In this document: in pieces, positions 52,863 through 62,364 of the stretch | Layout: each line of letters begins with the position of its first letter | Position numbering within the stretch: position 1 is the first letter of the stretch | Source: CAVQJU01 sp963729215 | GTDB lineage: Bacteria; Acidobacteriota; Vicinamibacteria; Vicinamibacterales; CAVVIG01 | Length of the DNA: 64,000 bases | Direction of reading: 5' to 3' | Assembly: GCA_963729215.1 (NCBI GenBank) | Contig: CAVSND010000019.1 | Coordinates: forward strand, 248,001 to 312,000 | Notes under the pieces: model-generated | Told to the model about the DNA's origin: nothing | The model's input: the letters and a program-made list of their open reading frames with translations, nothing else | Databases searched by the model: none | Translations under genes and position numbers: made by a program

Positions 52863-54059
52863 ATGAAGCTGCTCTATCTGACTCATCGATTGCCGTACGC
52901 CCCAAACCGAGGCGACCGCATTCGAGCGCACTACACCCTCAGCGTCCTTCGAAGCCGAGCGGAAGTGGATCTCGTGTCATTGGTCCACGATCGCGATGAG
53001 AGAGCGCATCAGGGTGACCTTCGTAGCCTCGTCAACAGCGTGAGCGTGGCGCCAGTTCCACATCTCCGGAACCGCGTGGCCGGCGCGTTTGCCCTGGCTG
53101 GAAGCCGGCCGCTTACGCATTCGTTGCTGGATTCCCCTGCAATTCGACCCCTCCTCAATCGGCTGGTCAGGACCCGCCGGCCCGACGTCGTCCTGGCTTA
53201 CTGTTCTGGCATGGCGCGATTCGCGCTGGAGCCGCCGCTCGCCGGTCTGCCACTGGTCATCGACCTTGTGGACGTCGACTCCTGCAAATGGAACGAGCTC
53301 GCGTCGACGGCGGCTGCGCCTATGAAGTGGATCTATCGACGCGAGGCACAATCTCTGTCGGACTTCGAGGCGCATATGGCGAGAGCGGCGTTCGCCACGG
53401 TCGTCGTGAACGATCGAGAACGAGAAGCACTGGCGAGCATCGCGCCGGACGCGCGAATCGACGTCGTCCCTTCGGGCGTGGCGGTTGACGATTGGCAGCC
53501 TCATGACGCTGCGCCGGAATCGAACGACGTCGTGTTCTGCGGCGTCATGAACTACGCACCGAACGAGGAGGCGGCGATCTGGCTCGCCCGTGAGGTGTGG
53601 CCCCTCGTCTTGAAGACGAATCCGAGCGCGAGACTCAAGCTGGTCGGTTCCCATCCGACTCGCCACGTGAAGGCTCTCGCAGCCGCGGATTCGACCATCG
53701 AGGTCACCGGACATGTGCCGGACGTGCGTCCGTTTCTCTGGCGCGCCGCCGTGGCTGCCGCCCCGCTACACATCGCTCGTGGCATCCAGAACAAAGTGCT
53801 CGAGGCCGTTGCCGCCGGACTGCCCACGGTCGTCACGCCGGTCGTGGCCGAGGGCTTGCCGGCCGAGATTCTTCGCGCGTGTGCAGTGGCAAATAATGCG
53901 ACCGCGTTTGCCAGCGCGCTCGTCCGGTTCCTCGCCATGACTCCTGTGGAACGTCGAATGGCCGCTGCCATGGCGGATCTGGGCAAGCTGTCGTGGAAGG
54001 CGCGGCTGGCGCCGCTGGTCGAGCTACTCGAGGCCGCGGCATCTCAACGCCGGCCATAA
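52863..54059 (+). CDS. PEP-CTERM/exosortase-associated sugar transferase (TIGR03087-like)
   Basis: GT-B glycosyltransferase of 398 residues. The opening LLYLTHRLPYAPNRGDRIRAHYTL is the hallmark of the TIGR03087 type; further YCSGMARFALEPP, LVIDLVDVDSCKWNELA, ARIDVVPSGVAVDDW, DVVFCGVMNYAPNEEAAIWLAREVWP, RPFLWRAAVAAAPLHIARGIQNKVLEAVAAGLPTVVTPVVAEGLP. This family marks exosortase loci with polysaccharide genes. ATG 52863. Reads convergently with the VanZ-like gene; their 3' ends overlap by about 35 bases. One of the few intact genes of the region. Confidence 0.9.
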   Translation: MKLLYLTHRLPYAPNRGDRIRAHYTLSVLRSRAEVDLVSLVHDRDERAHQGDLRSLVNSVSVAPVPHLRNRVAGAFALAGSRPLTHSLLDSPAIRPLLNRLVRTRRPDVVLAYCSGMARFALEPPLAGLPLVIDLVDVDSCKWNELASTAAAPMKWIYRREAQSLSDFEAHMARAAFATVVVNDREREALASIAPDARIDVVPSGVAVDDWQPHDAAPESNDVVFCGVMNYAPNEEAAIWLAREVWPLVLKTNPSARLKLVGSHPTRHVKALAAADSTIEVTGHVPDVRPFLWRAAVAAAPLHIARGIQNKVLEAVAAGLPTVVTPVVAEGLPAEILRACAVANNATAFASALVRFLAMTPVERRMAAAMADLGKLSWKARLAPLVELLEAAASQRRP

Positions 54060-55363
54060 ACCGGACTGCCGCCGGATTCCTGGGGGACGACAGAATTCGA
54101 GGGCACCGGCTCCGGCGATCCAGACGCCGATCACGGCCCCAAGACCAGCAATCGCGACATCGGTCACATCGCCATAGCGTCCGACAATCCAGCCTTGCAG
54201 GTATTCGAGCGGCGCCGCAACGAGCAGCGTGGCTGCGACGGCGATCCATATTGCCCATCGCCGGCCGCTCACGATCGATACCGCAAATCCAAGCGGGACG
54301 TAGGTCAGCACCAGTTCGAAACTGTGGCTGATCGTTTCGAACAACGTGCGCTCGTAGTCGTTCAAGAACGGCAGCCACATGACTGGCCGATGCGTCGGCC
54401 GCGATCTCAAACGGACTAAGCCACTGCAGCGCGGCGCCCAGGCCGGTCGCGCACCACAGCACGACGCACCAGAAGATCGGCGAGCGGTTCCACGGCCACC
54501 GTCGTGAAAGCGCAGCGCCTGCGACGGCGCCGGCCGCATGGACGGCCGCATCTTCCAAGCCGGGCATCCGGGACCCGATGATCCACTGGCTTGCTTCGAG
54601 GGCGCCGGCCACCGTCGCGCCGCCGGCCGCCGCCAATATCGTAGAACTGCGCGCGCCGATCTGCCGTAGCCAGAGCGACGCAGCCAGGCCGAACAGGGCG
54701 TAGCGCACCAACTCGACGCCCTCGTCCCTCACCGAGCCGAATTGCCACGGATCGACCTGGAGCGCTCGAACCTTGCCGACCAGCGTGCCGACGTCGAGCG
54801 TGAAATCGAATGGCTCCCAGGCCGCCGCAAGAAGCACGATCACGGCGACCAGGAGCGGATAAAACTGTGGCACCTCCATCAGCTTTCGCGCCCGCAGCTG
54901 GAGTGCTGCCACTCTCGAACTCCTGATGAGTGCCGCCGCGGCCGTCGCGCCAGACAGCGCTCCCGCGACATTCGCGCAGAAGTCGGACACGGACGTCGTT
55001 CGATTCGAGCTCGAAGAGCTGCATCGTCTCGACGGCAGCGCTGAGGACGGCGGCGAGCGCCGTCGTGCCGATGATCGCGGTCAGTTCCGAACGTTGCTGT
55101 CGGAGCGCAATGACGCCTAGCGCGCCGAACGGGATGAACAGCGCAATGTTCTGGACGACGTCCGGGATGGACGCGCGTCGCCCGGTGTCAGGAGAGATCA
55201 GAGGGTTGAGTCTGAGGCGCGACAGCTTGTCGGCCACTTGAGCGCGGTCGGCGGTGAAGTGAAAGGGAATCGAGCCACCGTAGACGATGAACAGCGTGAA
55301 CGTCAGCCACAAAATCGCCGGCAGACGCGAGGCGCCTATCGGCGAAGACACGGCCTCGCTCAT
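54024..55363 (-). CDS. Triple VanZ-like membrane protein, two frame breaks
   Basis: About 445 residues with many hydrophobic segments. Three VanZ-type units follow one another. Unit 1: PDVVQNIALFIPFGALGVIAL, AAVETMQLFELESNDVR, and DFCANVAGALSGATAAAAL. Unit 2: VELVRYALFGLAASLWLRQ, ALEASQWIIGSRMPGLEDAAVHAAGAVAG. Unit 3: ISHSFELVLTYVPLGFAVSI, PLEYLQGWIVGRYGDVTDVAIAGLGAVIG. Each has the E-x-x-Q ... D-x-x-x-N/x-x-x-G plan of VanZ. Frame changes lie near 54980 and 54395. VanZ-type proteins occur beside exosortase genes; their function is not known. ATG 55363 overlaps the preceding TPR gene's stop. Confidence 0.72.
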
Positions 55364-57630
55364 CAGACGATCGACTTCAGAATTTTTCGGGCCTCGTCGG
55401 CTCCATCGAAGTCCGCCTTGATCTTGAGCGCGCGCTCGAGCGTCTGGCGCGCTTTGTCCTTGTCACCGCTCTGCGCGTACGCGAGACCGAGGTGACCGAC
55501 GTAGCTCGGGTTATCGGGTTGGAGGTGAACGCTGCGCTGGAAGGCGGCCACCGCCAGCGTGGACAGTCCCTTCTTGTAGTACACCCAACCGAGCGTATCG
55601 TCCACCTCGTGCCGATCGGGGAGTCCGGCTTTGGCCGTCTGCGCGAGCTGCAGCGCGATGTCGAGCTTCTCGTTGTCTTCCGCATAGAGCCACGCCAGAT
55701 TGTTTGCGGCCACTGCGGCGCGTGAATCGACGTCCAGCGCTTTCTGGAAGAGCGCCTTTGCCTCGTTCGGCTTGTTTTGAAGCTGCAGCAGCACGCCAGC
55801 CAGCGTCAGCGGCGCCATCGCCTTGGGTTGACGTTCAGCCAGCTTTTCGAATTCCGCCGTCGCTTCGGGCAGTCGCTGCTGCATCGCGTAGACGCGAGCG
55901 AGCGCGCCGTACACCTGCAGGTTGTTCGGGTCGATTTCGAGCGCTCGCCTCAGCGATTGTTCTGCCGCGGAGAGGTTATTGGCGGCCGCGTAAGCCTGTG
56001 CCGAGAGGATCTTCAGCTCGACGTTAGCCCGGCGCGGCGGCCTGCGCGGTCTCGATGCGGGCGCGTGCCGCTTCAGGTTTGTGTTCCTGGAGCTCGATGC
56101 CGACCAGGACCTGTGTCGCGGCGAGATTGCCCGGATCTGTTTCGAGCGCCTTTTCGAGCACCGATCGCGCGGCGGCACGGTTGCCCTGCGCCAGGTAGAG
56201 GCGCCCCAGTTCGGTCTGAACGGCGGGGTTCGACGGAAGCGCATGCTCGAGCACTTTCAGTGGCTTCTCAGCGCCGGTCGGGTTGTTGTTGGCCAATTGC
56301 GCCCGCGCGAGCAGCAGGTGGGCTTCGGCGGAACCGGGCACGCTCTGAATGGCATTCTGCGCATATTGGATCGCATCGTCGTTCTTGCCATTCGCCAGCG
56401 CCAGCTTCGCCAGCTCCACGTATGCCGGCGCCAGGCTCGGATTCAGGCGCAGGGCTTCTTTGAACGCGTTGGCAGCATCCTCCGGTTGGTCGCGTGCCAA
56501 CAGAACGCTCCCGAGCACGTATTGCGCCTGAGGTGACGTTGGTTGAGCAGTCACAGCCGCTTTGGCTGTGGTCAATGCGTCGTCGAGCTTCCGGTCCATG
56601 AGTTGTAGACGGGCCTTCCCGAGGAGCGCGTCGAGCTGCTTCGGATCTTTCTTGAGAACCTCTGCGATCAGACGGTAGGCTTCGGCGCGATCTCCGGCGA
56701 TCAGCCCGAGCGAGGCCAGCCGCAACTTGGCCGGCACCATCCCGCCGGGTTCCTGGGCCAGTCGCTCGAGTACCGTCTTCGCCCTCGCATATTGCTGCAT
56801 CGACGAGTAGTAGTCGGCCAGCGCCAGCAATCCCGTGGGACTTGGAGCGACTTCCGCAAACGCCTTCAGAGGCGCTTCAGCCTCGGGTTTGCGGCCGGCG
56901 CCAAGGTAGAAGAGCGCCAGGGCCCGGTTGGCCAGCAGATTCTTCGGATCCAGCGCGATCGCTTCCTTGAGCGTCGCTTCGGCCTTGTCCCGCTGACTCG
57001 TGGACCAGTAGTAATTGGCCAGCGCGAGCCGGGCGTTCACCGACTTCGGGTCGCTTTCGATCAGCCTTCTTGAAGGCGAGTCCGGCCGCGGCGGAATCGC
57101 CCCTTGCCAACTGCAGAAGCACCGAGACTGGAGTACGCACCGCCAGAGGGGTCGTTCGCAACGGCGGATTCAACTGCCGCAATCGCGCCATCGAAATCCT
57201 TGAGGCCGGCAAGCGCATTGCCCTTCAGGATCTGGGCGTCGACGTTCTTGGGCTGAAGGGCAAGGCTCTTATCCGCCCGCGATTTGGCGTCTTCGAATCG
57301 GCCGAAGGCGAGGAGGGTCCGCCCGGCGCTCAGCTGGGCGTCGATATTGTCGGGGAGCAGATCGGCGGCCCTGACGGATTCGTTCAGGGCGTTCCGCACG
57401 TCGTTGTTGTCGGCGTACACCTTGGCCAGCGCAAGCCGGGCTTCGCCATTCCTCGGGTTGGCAGCAATGGCTTTCCGATATTCGATGACCGCTTCGGCGG
57501 GCTTCTTCTGGGCAAGATACTGGCTGGCGCGGTTTGCGAGCGCTTTGCTCGTGGCGACCGGGTCTTTCCGGCACCCAACCGTGAGTGCCAGACATGCGAC
57601 GGATACTGCGACGGCTGCTCCGTGTCGCAT
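55363..57630 (-). CDS. prsT: PrsT-like PEP-CTERM-system TPR lipoprotein, two frame breaks
   Basis: A large TPR protein of about 755 residues. The N-terminus is a lipoprotein signal (AVAVSVACLALTVGC; lipobox LTVGC), so it is anchored to a membrane. TPR units follow each other all along, e.g. PAEAVIEYRKAIAANPRNGEARLALAKVY, GRFEDAKSRADKSLALQPKNVDAQI, QPEDAANAFKEALRLNPSLAPAYVELAKLA, RAAARSVLEKALETDPGNLAATQVL and LSAAEQSLRRALEIDPNNLQVYGALARVYAMQ. Frames change near 57090 and 56030. The length, lipobox and position match PrsT (TIGR02917), a protein found with exosortase A and PEP-CTERM genes. Partner in export of the polysaccharide is inferred. Confidence 0.85.
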
Positions 57631-57762
57631 TCTGATTTGCTCCTGAGCTGTGGCGCGTCCCACAAGCTGCATATTTTCGATTTCGTCCCGAGGTCCTTCC
57701 AGATCACTGCCGACCGGACGGCCCCGGCTGACGTGGTGATGTGGGGCGCGATCGAAAAGGCT

Positions 57763-57793
57763 CCGGTTCCCGGTGCGAGACACCGGGAACCGG
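57763..57793 (-). terminator. Rho-independent terminator after the PEP-CTERM gene
   Basis: A perfect 13-base-pair inverted repeat (CCGGTTCCCGGTG / CACCGGGAACCGG) with a CGAGA loop. On the minus strand it is followed by AGCCTTTTCGA. It starts 13 bases past the PEP-CTERM stop and lies before the PrsT gene, so PrsT probably has its own promoter or depends on read-through. Confidence 0.85.
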
Positions 57794-57805
57794 CGAAGGA
57801 GACTA

Positions 57806-58457
57806 CTAGGACGCCGTGCGAACTACGCGGTGGCTTTCGGTCGCCCCAGGACGGCGGCGGGCCGCACCTGCCAGGCCGATGAGGCCCGTGCCGAGCAGCA
57901 GCATCGAGCCCGGTTCCGGAATGGGCAGCTGCCCCTTCTGAAGCGGAGAACGAGAACGTTTCCTGGCCTGGTTAGCGCTGAAGACAAAGATTCCAGGCGT
58001 GGGATCGAATCCAGTCAGATGAAACATGCCGGTGCCGAGCAGAGTCAAGATATTCGGCGGTCTGGACAGAGTGTTGGTAGCCGAGAGGTCGAACGAGAAG
58101 CCCCCGCCGGCGAGCTCAAAGTTGGGGACCGGAGGCTGCGGGTAATTCGCGAGTGCCCGCTCCCGAAAGGCGAAGTCTTTGATCAGCCCGATTTGTACCC
58201 CTGCAGGCGGCGAAATTGCCGTTCGCGGCGGTCGACCGAGAAGTCGCCCGGGATGCCGGGCGTCGGAGTGACTCCGAGAATCGTGAAGTCAAGACCGGTT
58301 GCGGTTCCAACCGGTCGCCGTGCCGGTTAATGCGTTCACGGGCACCAAGCCGCCTGCGATCGACATAATCGCCGATGATGAAAGCTGCCTCGGCCGATGG
58401 GGCCAACGCCCACATCAGCGCCACCACTGCTACTAAGAAACTCATGCGCTTCAACAT
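57806..58457 (-). CDS. PEP-CTERM domain protein, two or three frame breaks
   Basis: Exported protein of about 215 residues, substrate of the nearby exosortase. The leader is FLVAVVALMWALAPSAEAAF. The mature part is poorly conserved (FTILGVTPTPGI, LLGTGMFHLTGFDPTPGIFVFSA). The C-terminus is a textbook PEP-CTERM signal: LPIPEPGSMLLLGTGLIGLAGAARRR (PEP box, helix, basic end), followed by a further 17 residues. Tandem TAG TAG stops end it. A good ribosome site (AAGGAG) precedes ATG 58457. Frames change near 58350, 58200 and about 58060; as the ends are in family shape, indels are likely. Confidence 0.82.
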
Positions 58458-58530
58458 ACGAAATCTCCTTTTCGAGCCCGCGACCCGGGCCTTCGCCATT
58501 CCGGCGCACCGGGCCGCCGCAACCAAAGTG

Positions 58531-58546
58531 TGCAAGACCGTCGCCT
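58531..58546 (-). promoter_or_regulatory. Sigma-54-type promoter candidate before the PEP-CTERM gene
   Basis: On the minus strand AGGCGACGGTCTTGCA aligns with the -24/-12 consensus TGGCACG-N4-TTGCA: the GG and GC pairs are spaced exactly and TTGCA is complete. A start near 58520 would leave about 60 bases before ATG 58457. The sigma-54 activator gene at 62365-63547 belongs to the same locus. Confidence 0.5.
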
Positions 58547-58702
58547 ACCGAGGAGGAACGGCACGCGATCGCTAATTAGCTATGGTTCGATAGTCTTACC
58601 GGGGGTTACCTGGGCAGTTCATCGCGAAGAAGTGGACCAAAAGGCGACCTTCAGGTACAGAAACGCCGGGTTGTCCGGTGAACGATCGGTGAAAGCTGGC
58701 TG

Positions 58703-58756
58703 CAAGAGGGTAGAGCCTTGCTCAAGAGGGTAGAGTCTTGCTCAAGAGGGCAGATA
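58703..58756. repeat. Direct tandem repeat, 20-base unit
   Basis: Two copies of CAAGAGGGTAGAGYCTTGCT (58703-58722 and 58723-58742) and a partial third, CAAGAGGGCAGATA. The third copy overlaps the last codons and stop of the EpsI gene (stop at 58742-58744). Confidence 0.75.
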
Positions 58757-59390
58757 GGTCGGCAGGAACGGAAACATCGCCTTGACGAACTGGGCCGCGG
58801 TCCGTTCGGCGACCGTCTCGGCGTTCTCGACGTTCCGCAGGACAGGAGCGATGACGCGGACAATCGATCCGTCCGAACGGTTCAGTCGGACGGCGTCGCG
58901 AATGAGGAAGAGCCGGCTCCAGGTACTCGCTCGCGACGACATTTCCGTGGCTTTGATACCAGTAGAGGATCACCTGCGTGTCGAGGCCTTTGCGGACGAC
59001 GTAGCGGTTGACGGCGATCCGATCGTCGCCGATGCCGTTTGGCACTTCGATCGTGGTCTTCGACACGGGGTCCCATCCCGAGCCGGGCAGACAGTTGAGC
59101 GGGGAGTGGATGGTATCGCCCTGCCGCTGGCTCTCCCAGTAACCGATGTACAGCCCCACGCCGGCCTTGTCAGCACGGAAATACGCACGTGTCAGGTAGT
59201 CGCTGACGCCGAGCACCCTGATCACAGCGGGATCGAACGGCGGCTCCTGGGCGCCTCGCCACTCGCCGATCTGCATCGGAAACTCCACAAACGAGGTGCG
59301 AACGGGCACCGTCTCGTGTCCCTGGGCGCGAGCCAGTACGGCTGCGCCGCCGGCGAAACAGATAAACACGACAATCGCGCGGGCCAGCAC
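58742..59390 (-). CDS. epsI: EpsI-family exosortase-associated protein, one frame break
   Basis: A protein of about 217 residues with one N-terminal membrane segment (AIVVFICFAGGAAVLARA). Family features: FPMQIGEWRGAQEPPFDPAV, YLTRAYFRADKAGVGLYIGYWESQ, HSPLNCLPGSGWDPV (the conserved HSP...CLPGSGW block) and VNRYVVRKGLDTQVILYWYQSHG. The frame changes near 58915; the other frame reads LIRDAVRLNRSDGSIVRVIAPV and AAQFVKAMFPFLPTYLPS to the stop. EpsI travels directly after the exosortase gene and may be a substrate adaptor or protease-like partner; its mechanism is not known. Confidence 0.85.
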
Positions 59391-59400
59391 CAGACCTCCC

Positions 59401-60300
59401 TTAAGCGGCCCGCACAGCCGGCCTGGAGCTGGCGCGAGGGCGCGGGGAAACGAGGAGAATGGCGCGCTGGATGATGATCATCATCGCAAACGCCGCGACG
59501 AAGACCATCCAGCCCGAGAACTCGTGGAAGAAGCCCTCGGCGGCCGCTGGCCCGACGTAGTCCGCTGCGATCCCCGTTCCGGCCACACGCGCCCCGTTGG
59601 CGACGACGGCGACGGGAATCGACGAGAGCGCGATGAGGCTTCTCACCCACACCCGAGAATCCGAGAAATATCCGAACACGATGCCGAGCGTAAGGAGCGA
59701 TATCAGGGAACGGATGCCGCTGCATGCCTCGGCAACCTCGAGCGTCGTGTTGGCGAGGATCAGGACGTTACCCTCGCGCAGGACCGGAATATCGGCCGCC
59801 CCGAGTGCCGCCTCGCCAAACCTCGACGCCAGCAACTGCAGGGGGAGGGCGATCTGATTGAAGATGATGGCTGGCAGCGGAATCATGAGGATCAGAAACG
59901 CCATCGGAAATGCGAGGACGCGCAGCCGGGCCCACCCGAAAAGGAAGAGGACGATGCCGACCGTGGCCCCGAGGAGCGAGATGCGGGTCAGGAACAACTC
60001 GGATCCGAGCACGCCGGCCGCCAGTACAAGGACGCTGCCGACGAGGACCAGGAGGCCAACAAGCGTTGGCCGCTGGACCGCGGCAAAAAAACGATCGCGC
60101 CGCTCCCAGGCGAGGTATGCCGCAATCGGGATGATGAAGAAGCCATGTGAGTAGTTATCGTCGGTCCACCAGTCCGAGACAAGCTTCGCCAGCACGTGGC
60201 GGTACAGAAGCAGGAAACCGGCCGCGACCAGTAGTGGCGCGCCGATTTTGTTTGAGTCGATGCTCATGCGGGAGGTCGCGCCCCGATTCGAAACGGCCAT
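59401..60300 (-). CDS. Exosortase (EpsH-type)
   Basis: Integral membrane cysteine protease/transpeptidase that processes PEP-CTERM proteins. 299 residues with about eight membrane segments (PLLVAAGFLLLY, LVGLLVLVGSVLVLAAGVLG, ATVGIVLFLFGWA, LAFPMAFLILMIPLPAIIF and others). The catalytic set is complete: Cys193 in EVAEACSGIRSL, Arg238 in VANGARVAGTG and His259 in GFFHEFSGWM. The ATG at 60300 is kept, though the ATG at 60267 (MSIDSNKIG) is as likely. It precedes EpsI by ten bases, the usual order. Confidence 0.93.
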   Translation of the reverse strand: MAVSNRGATSRMSIDSNKIGAPLLVAAGFLLLYRHVLAKLVSDWWTDDNYSHGFFIIPIAAYLAWERRDRFFAAVQRPTLVGLLVLVGSVLVLAAGVLGSELFLTRISLLGATVGIVLFLFGWARLRVLAFPMAFLILMIPLPAIIFNQIALPLQLLASRFGEAALGAADIPVLREGNVLILANTTLEVAEACSGIRSLISLLTLGIVFGYFSDSRVWVRSLIALSSIPVAVVANGARVAGTGIAADYVGPAAAEGFFHEFSGWMVFVAAFAMMIIIQRAILLVSPRPRASSRPAVRAA

Positions 60301-60461
60301 TCAGAGCAAACCATCGTCCGCAAAGTCCAGACGCAGGCTCATCGACGGTAACTGCCTGCCCGGGTTATCGATAGCTGAAGGCGAGGACCCCGGGAAGCGT
60401 GAAACCGAGACCAGGAAGTCCTCGTTTTCGAGAATTTCTTCCCCGAACATCCCGGACTTTC

Positions 60462-62345
60462 CTACGGCCGACCGCTCAGATGCTGCTGCAGCGCTTTGAC
60501 CTCCGGCCGCTCAATGAGCGACGGGTTGAGCCTCAGCGCATTTTGCAGCATCAGAATCGCCCGCGCACGGTCGTTTGCGTCAGAAAAGATGACCGCCGCG
60601 TGCCAGAACAGCTCCGCGTCATCGGCTGGCGCGCTGCTGATCGCGGCTGCCATCGTCCGCGCCGCGTCGACGGGACGCCCGAGCAGGTGCTGAATCCAGG
60701 CGACCGTGTCGAGGACGGTCGAGATGTTAATGTTCACGTTGCGCGTCGCGGCGCGCTCGACGAGGCGCAGCACGTCCTCGAAGTTCTGGACGTTCCCGTG
60801 GATCGCCGCGGCGCGCTCGGCGAGCGGCAGCGCTTCCTCCGCCGCGTTTTTGTGAACCGCCAGAAGGTACGCGAGGTTGTTCAGCGCGATCACCTGATTC
60901 TTGGAGTACGCGAGGACGGCGCGGTACTGCACGATGGCTTCGTCGTAGCGCTTGGCCCGTTCTTCGAGACCCGCGAGCTGCAATCGCGCAACCGTGAACT
61001 GCGGCTCGGCCGCGATCGCGACCCGAAGGGCCTCACCTGCGGTGGCCAGGTCGCCGCGCTCCTCGCGGACGGTGGCCTTCGCGTACGCGACCCGCGCCTC
61101 CGGTTTGGGGCGTTCCAGCAGCGCCAGAAATCGTTTGGAGAACAGCTGCGGCATTTCTGTCGCGGCGTCGAACCCCGGATCGAGGTCCTGCTCGGACAGG
61201 GCATGGGCTCGAAACGGGGCACACAGCGGATCGCCCAGCACGATCGTCTGCCAGCTCAGGTGCGGCATGGCCGCGTAGAACGCTTCCGCGAGGTTCAGGC
61301 CTTTGAGATACGCCGGAAACAGGATGTCTGGGCGGATCGCGGCGTCCAGATACGGCTCCGCCACGTGACCCGCAGTGCCCGTCACTCCGTCGTGGACGAA
61401 ATCGGCGGTCAGGGACTGGCGTGAACCACCGAATGGACCAGAAGGGCTGTTGTCGCCCGGCATCCACTCGGGCGGCGGTTGCTTGAACGTCCGGGCGTCC
61501 GAGCTCACGAACATCGCCGCGAGCGCACCAGGGACGAATTCAAACTGAAAATGGCGGATTCGGATGGCAGGATCGTTCGACCCCCACGAGTAGTAGCCGA
61601 GCACTGAGGATTGCTCGGTGATCACTTTGGCCGTCTCATCGAGCAACACCCGATCGCCGAAGCCGTCAGCCGTCAGCCGGTCGGCGGCCTGATGAAGCCA
61701 GGTGTTTCCGTTCTGGCTCCACGACGCCCGCTCGTCGAGGATGAAACGGCCATCCCGCACCGAAGCCGCGCCACGGTCGATCAGACCGATGACGTCTTCG
61801 AGTGTGTAGCCGTCCAGACGTGTCACGAGGTAGATGTCGTACTTCTCATGGGTGAACGGCGCCACGGTCGAGACCGGCGCTGTTCCAGCGAAGTACGGGT
61901 TTGGGACGAACCCGACGATCGCCGCCAACTGTCCCACATGACGACGGTAGAGGAGCGTGAGCTCGGAATCGACGCTGGAAACCGTGCCCGATCGGCCTCC
62001 CGTGCCCGCGATTCGAATCGGCACACCCTTCGTGAGGACGATGTAGAGAATGCGATCCTGGGCTCTCTGACTAGCGATGCACCGCCAGATCGGCGATTCA
62101 ATCTGCACTCCGTAGGTCGGTCGTTCGATCGTTTCCTCCAACGTCGTGGAGATATGACAGATGTTGCTGCCGGGCACGCCGCGCCGCCCGGCGTAGCGCT
62201 TCGCGATCGTCTCGCCAGTCGCACTCGCGTCGTTGACCACCAGGAGGACGTTCGCGCCGCTCTGTGCGTCAGCTCGCATGCCTGCCAGCATCACGAGCGA
62301 CGCGATGACACACGCCGTCATCTTGCCTGGAGCGTCGAACATCAC
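60462..62345 (-). CDS. TIGR03790-like protein with C-terminal TPR domain
   Basis: A 627-residue exported protein (leader TACVIASLVMLAGMRADAQS). Residues 30-400 form the TIGR03790 domain of unknown function: NVLLVVNDASATGETIAKRYAG, RILYIVLTKGVPIRIAGTGG, VSSVDSELTLLYR, NPYFAGTAPVSTV, YLVTRLDGYTLEDVIGLIDRG, VLGYYSWGSND and LSWQTIVLGDPLCAPF. The rest is TPR-like (GDLATAGEALRVAIAAEPQFTVARLQLAGLEERAKRYDEAIVQYRAVL and two or three more). Such proteins accompany PEP-CTERM systems. Intact throughout, unlike most genes here. It ends about 160 bases before the exosortase. Confidence 0.85.
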   Translation of the reverse strand: MMFDAPGKMTACVIASLVMLAGMRADAQSGANVLLVVNDASATGETIAKRYAGRRGVPGSNICHISTTLEETIERPTYGVQIESPIWRCIASQRAQDRILYIVLTKGVPIRIAGTGGRSGTVSSVDSELTLLYRRHVGQLAAIVGFVPNPYFAGTAPVSTVAPFTHEKYDIYLVTRLDGYTLEDVIGLIDRGAASVRDGRFILDERASWSQNGNTWLHQAADRLTADGFGDRVLLDETAKVITEQSSVLGYYSWGSNDPAIRIRHFQFEFVPGALAAMFVSSDARTFKQPPPEWMPGDNSPSGPFGGSRQSLTADFVHDGVTGTAGHVAEPYLDAAIRPDILFPAYLKGLNLAEAFYAAMPHLSWQTIVLGDPLCAPFRAHALSEQDLDPGFDAATEMPQLFSKRFLALLERPKPEARVAYAKATVREERGDLATAGEALRVAIAAEPQFTVARLQLAGLEERAKRYDEAIVQYRAVLAYSKNQVIALNNLAYLLAVHKNAAEEALPLAERAAAIHGNVQNFEDVLRLVERAATRNVNINISTVLDTVAWIQHLLGRPVDAARTMAAAISSAPADDAELFWHAAVIFSDANDRARAILMLQNALRLNPSLIERPEVKALQQHLSGRP

Positions 62346-62364
62346 GAGGCGGATCCCTTGGAGC

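Noticed and set aside
58703..58756. Tandem 20-base repeat as CRISPR
   Set aside because: Copies are head to tail without spacers.
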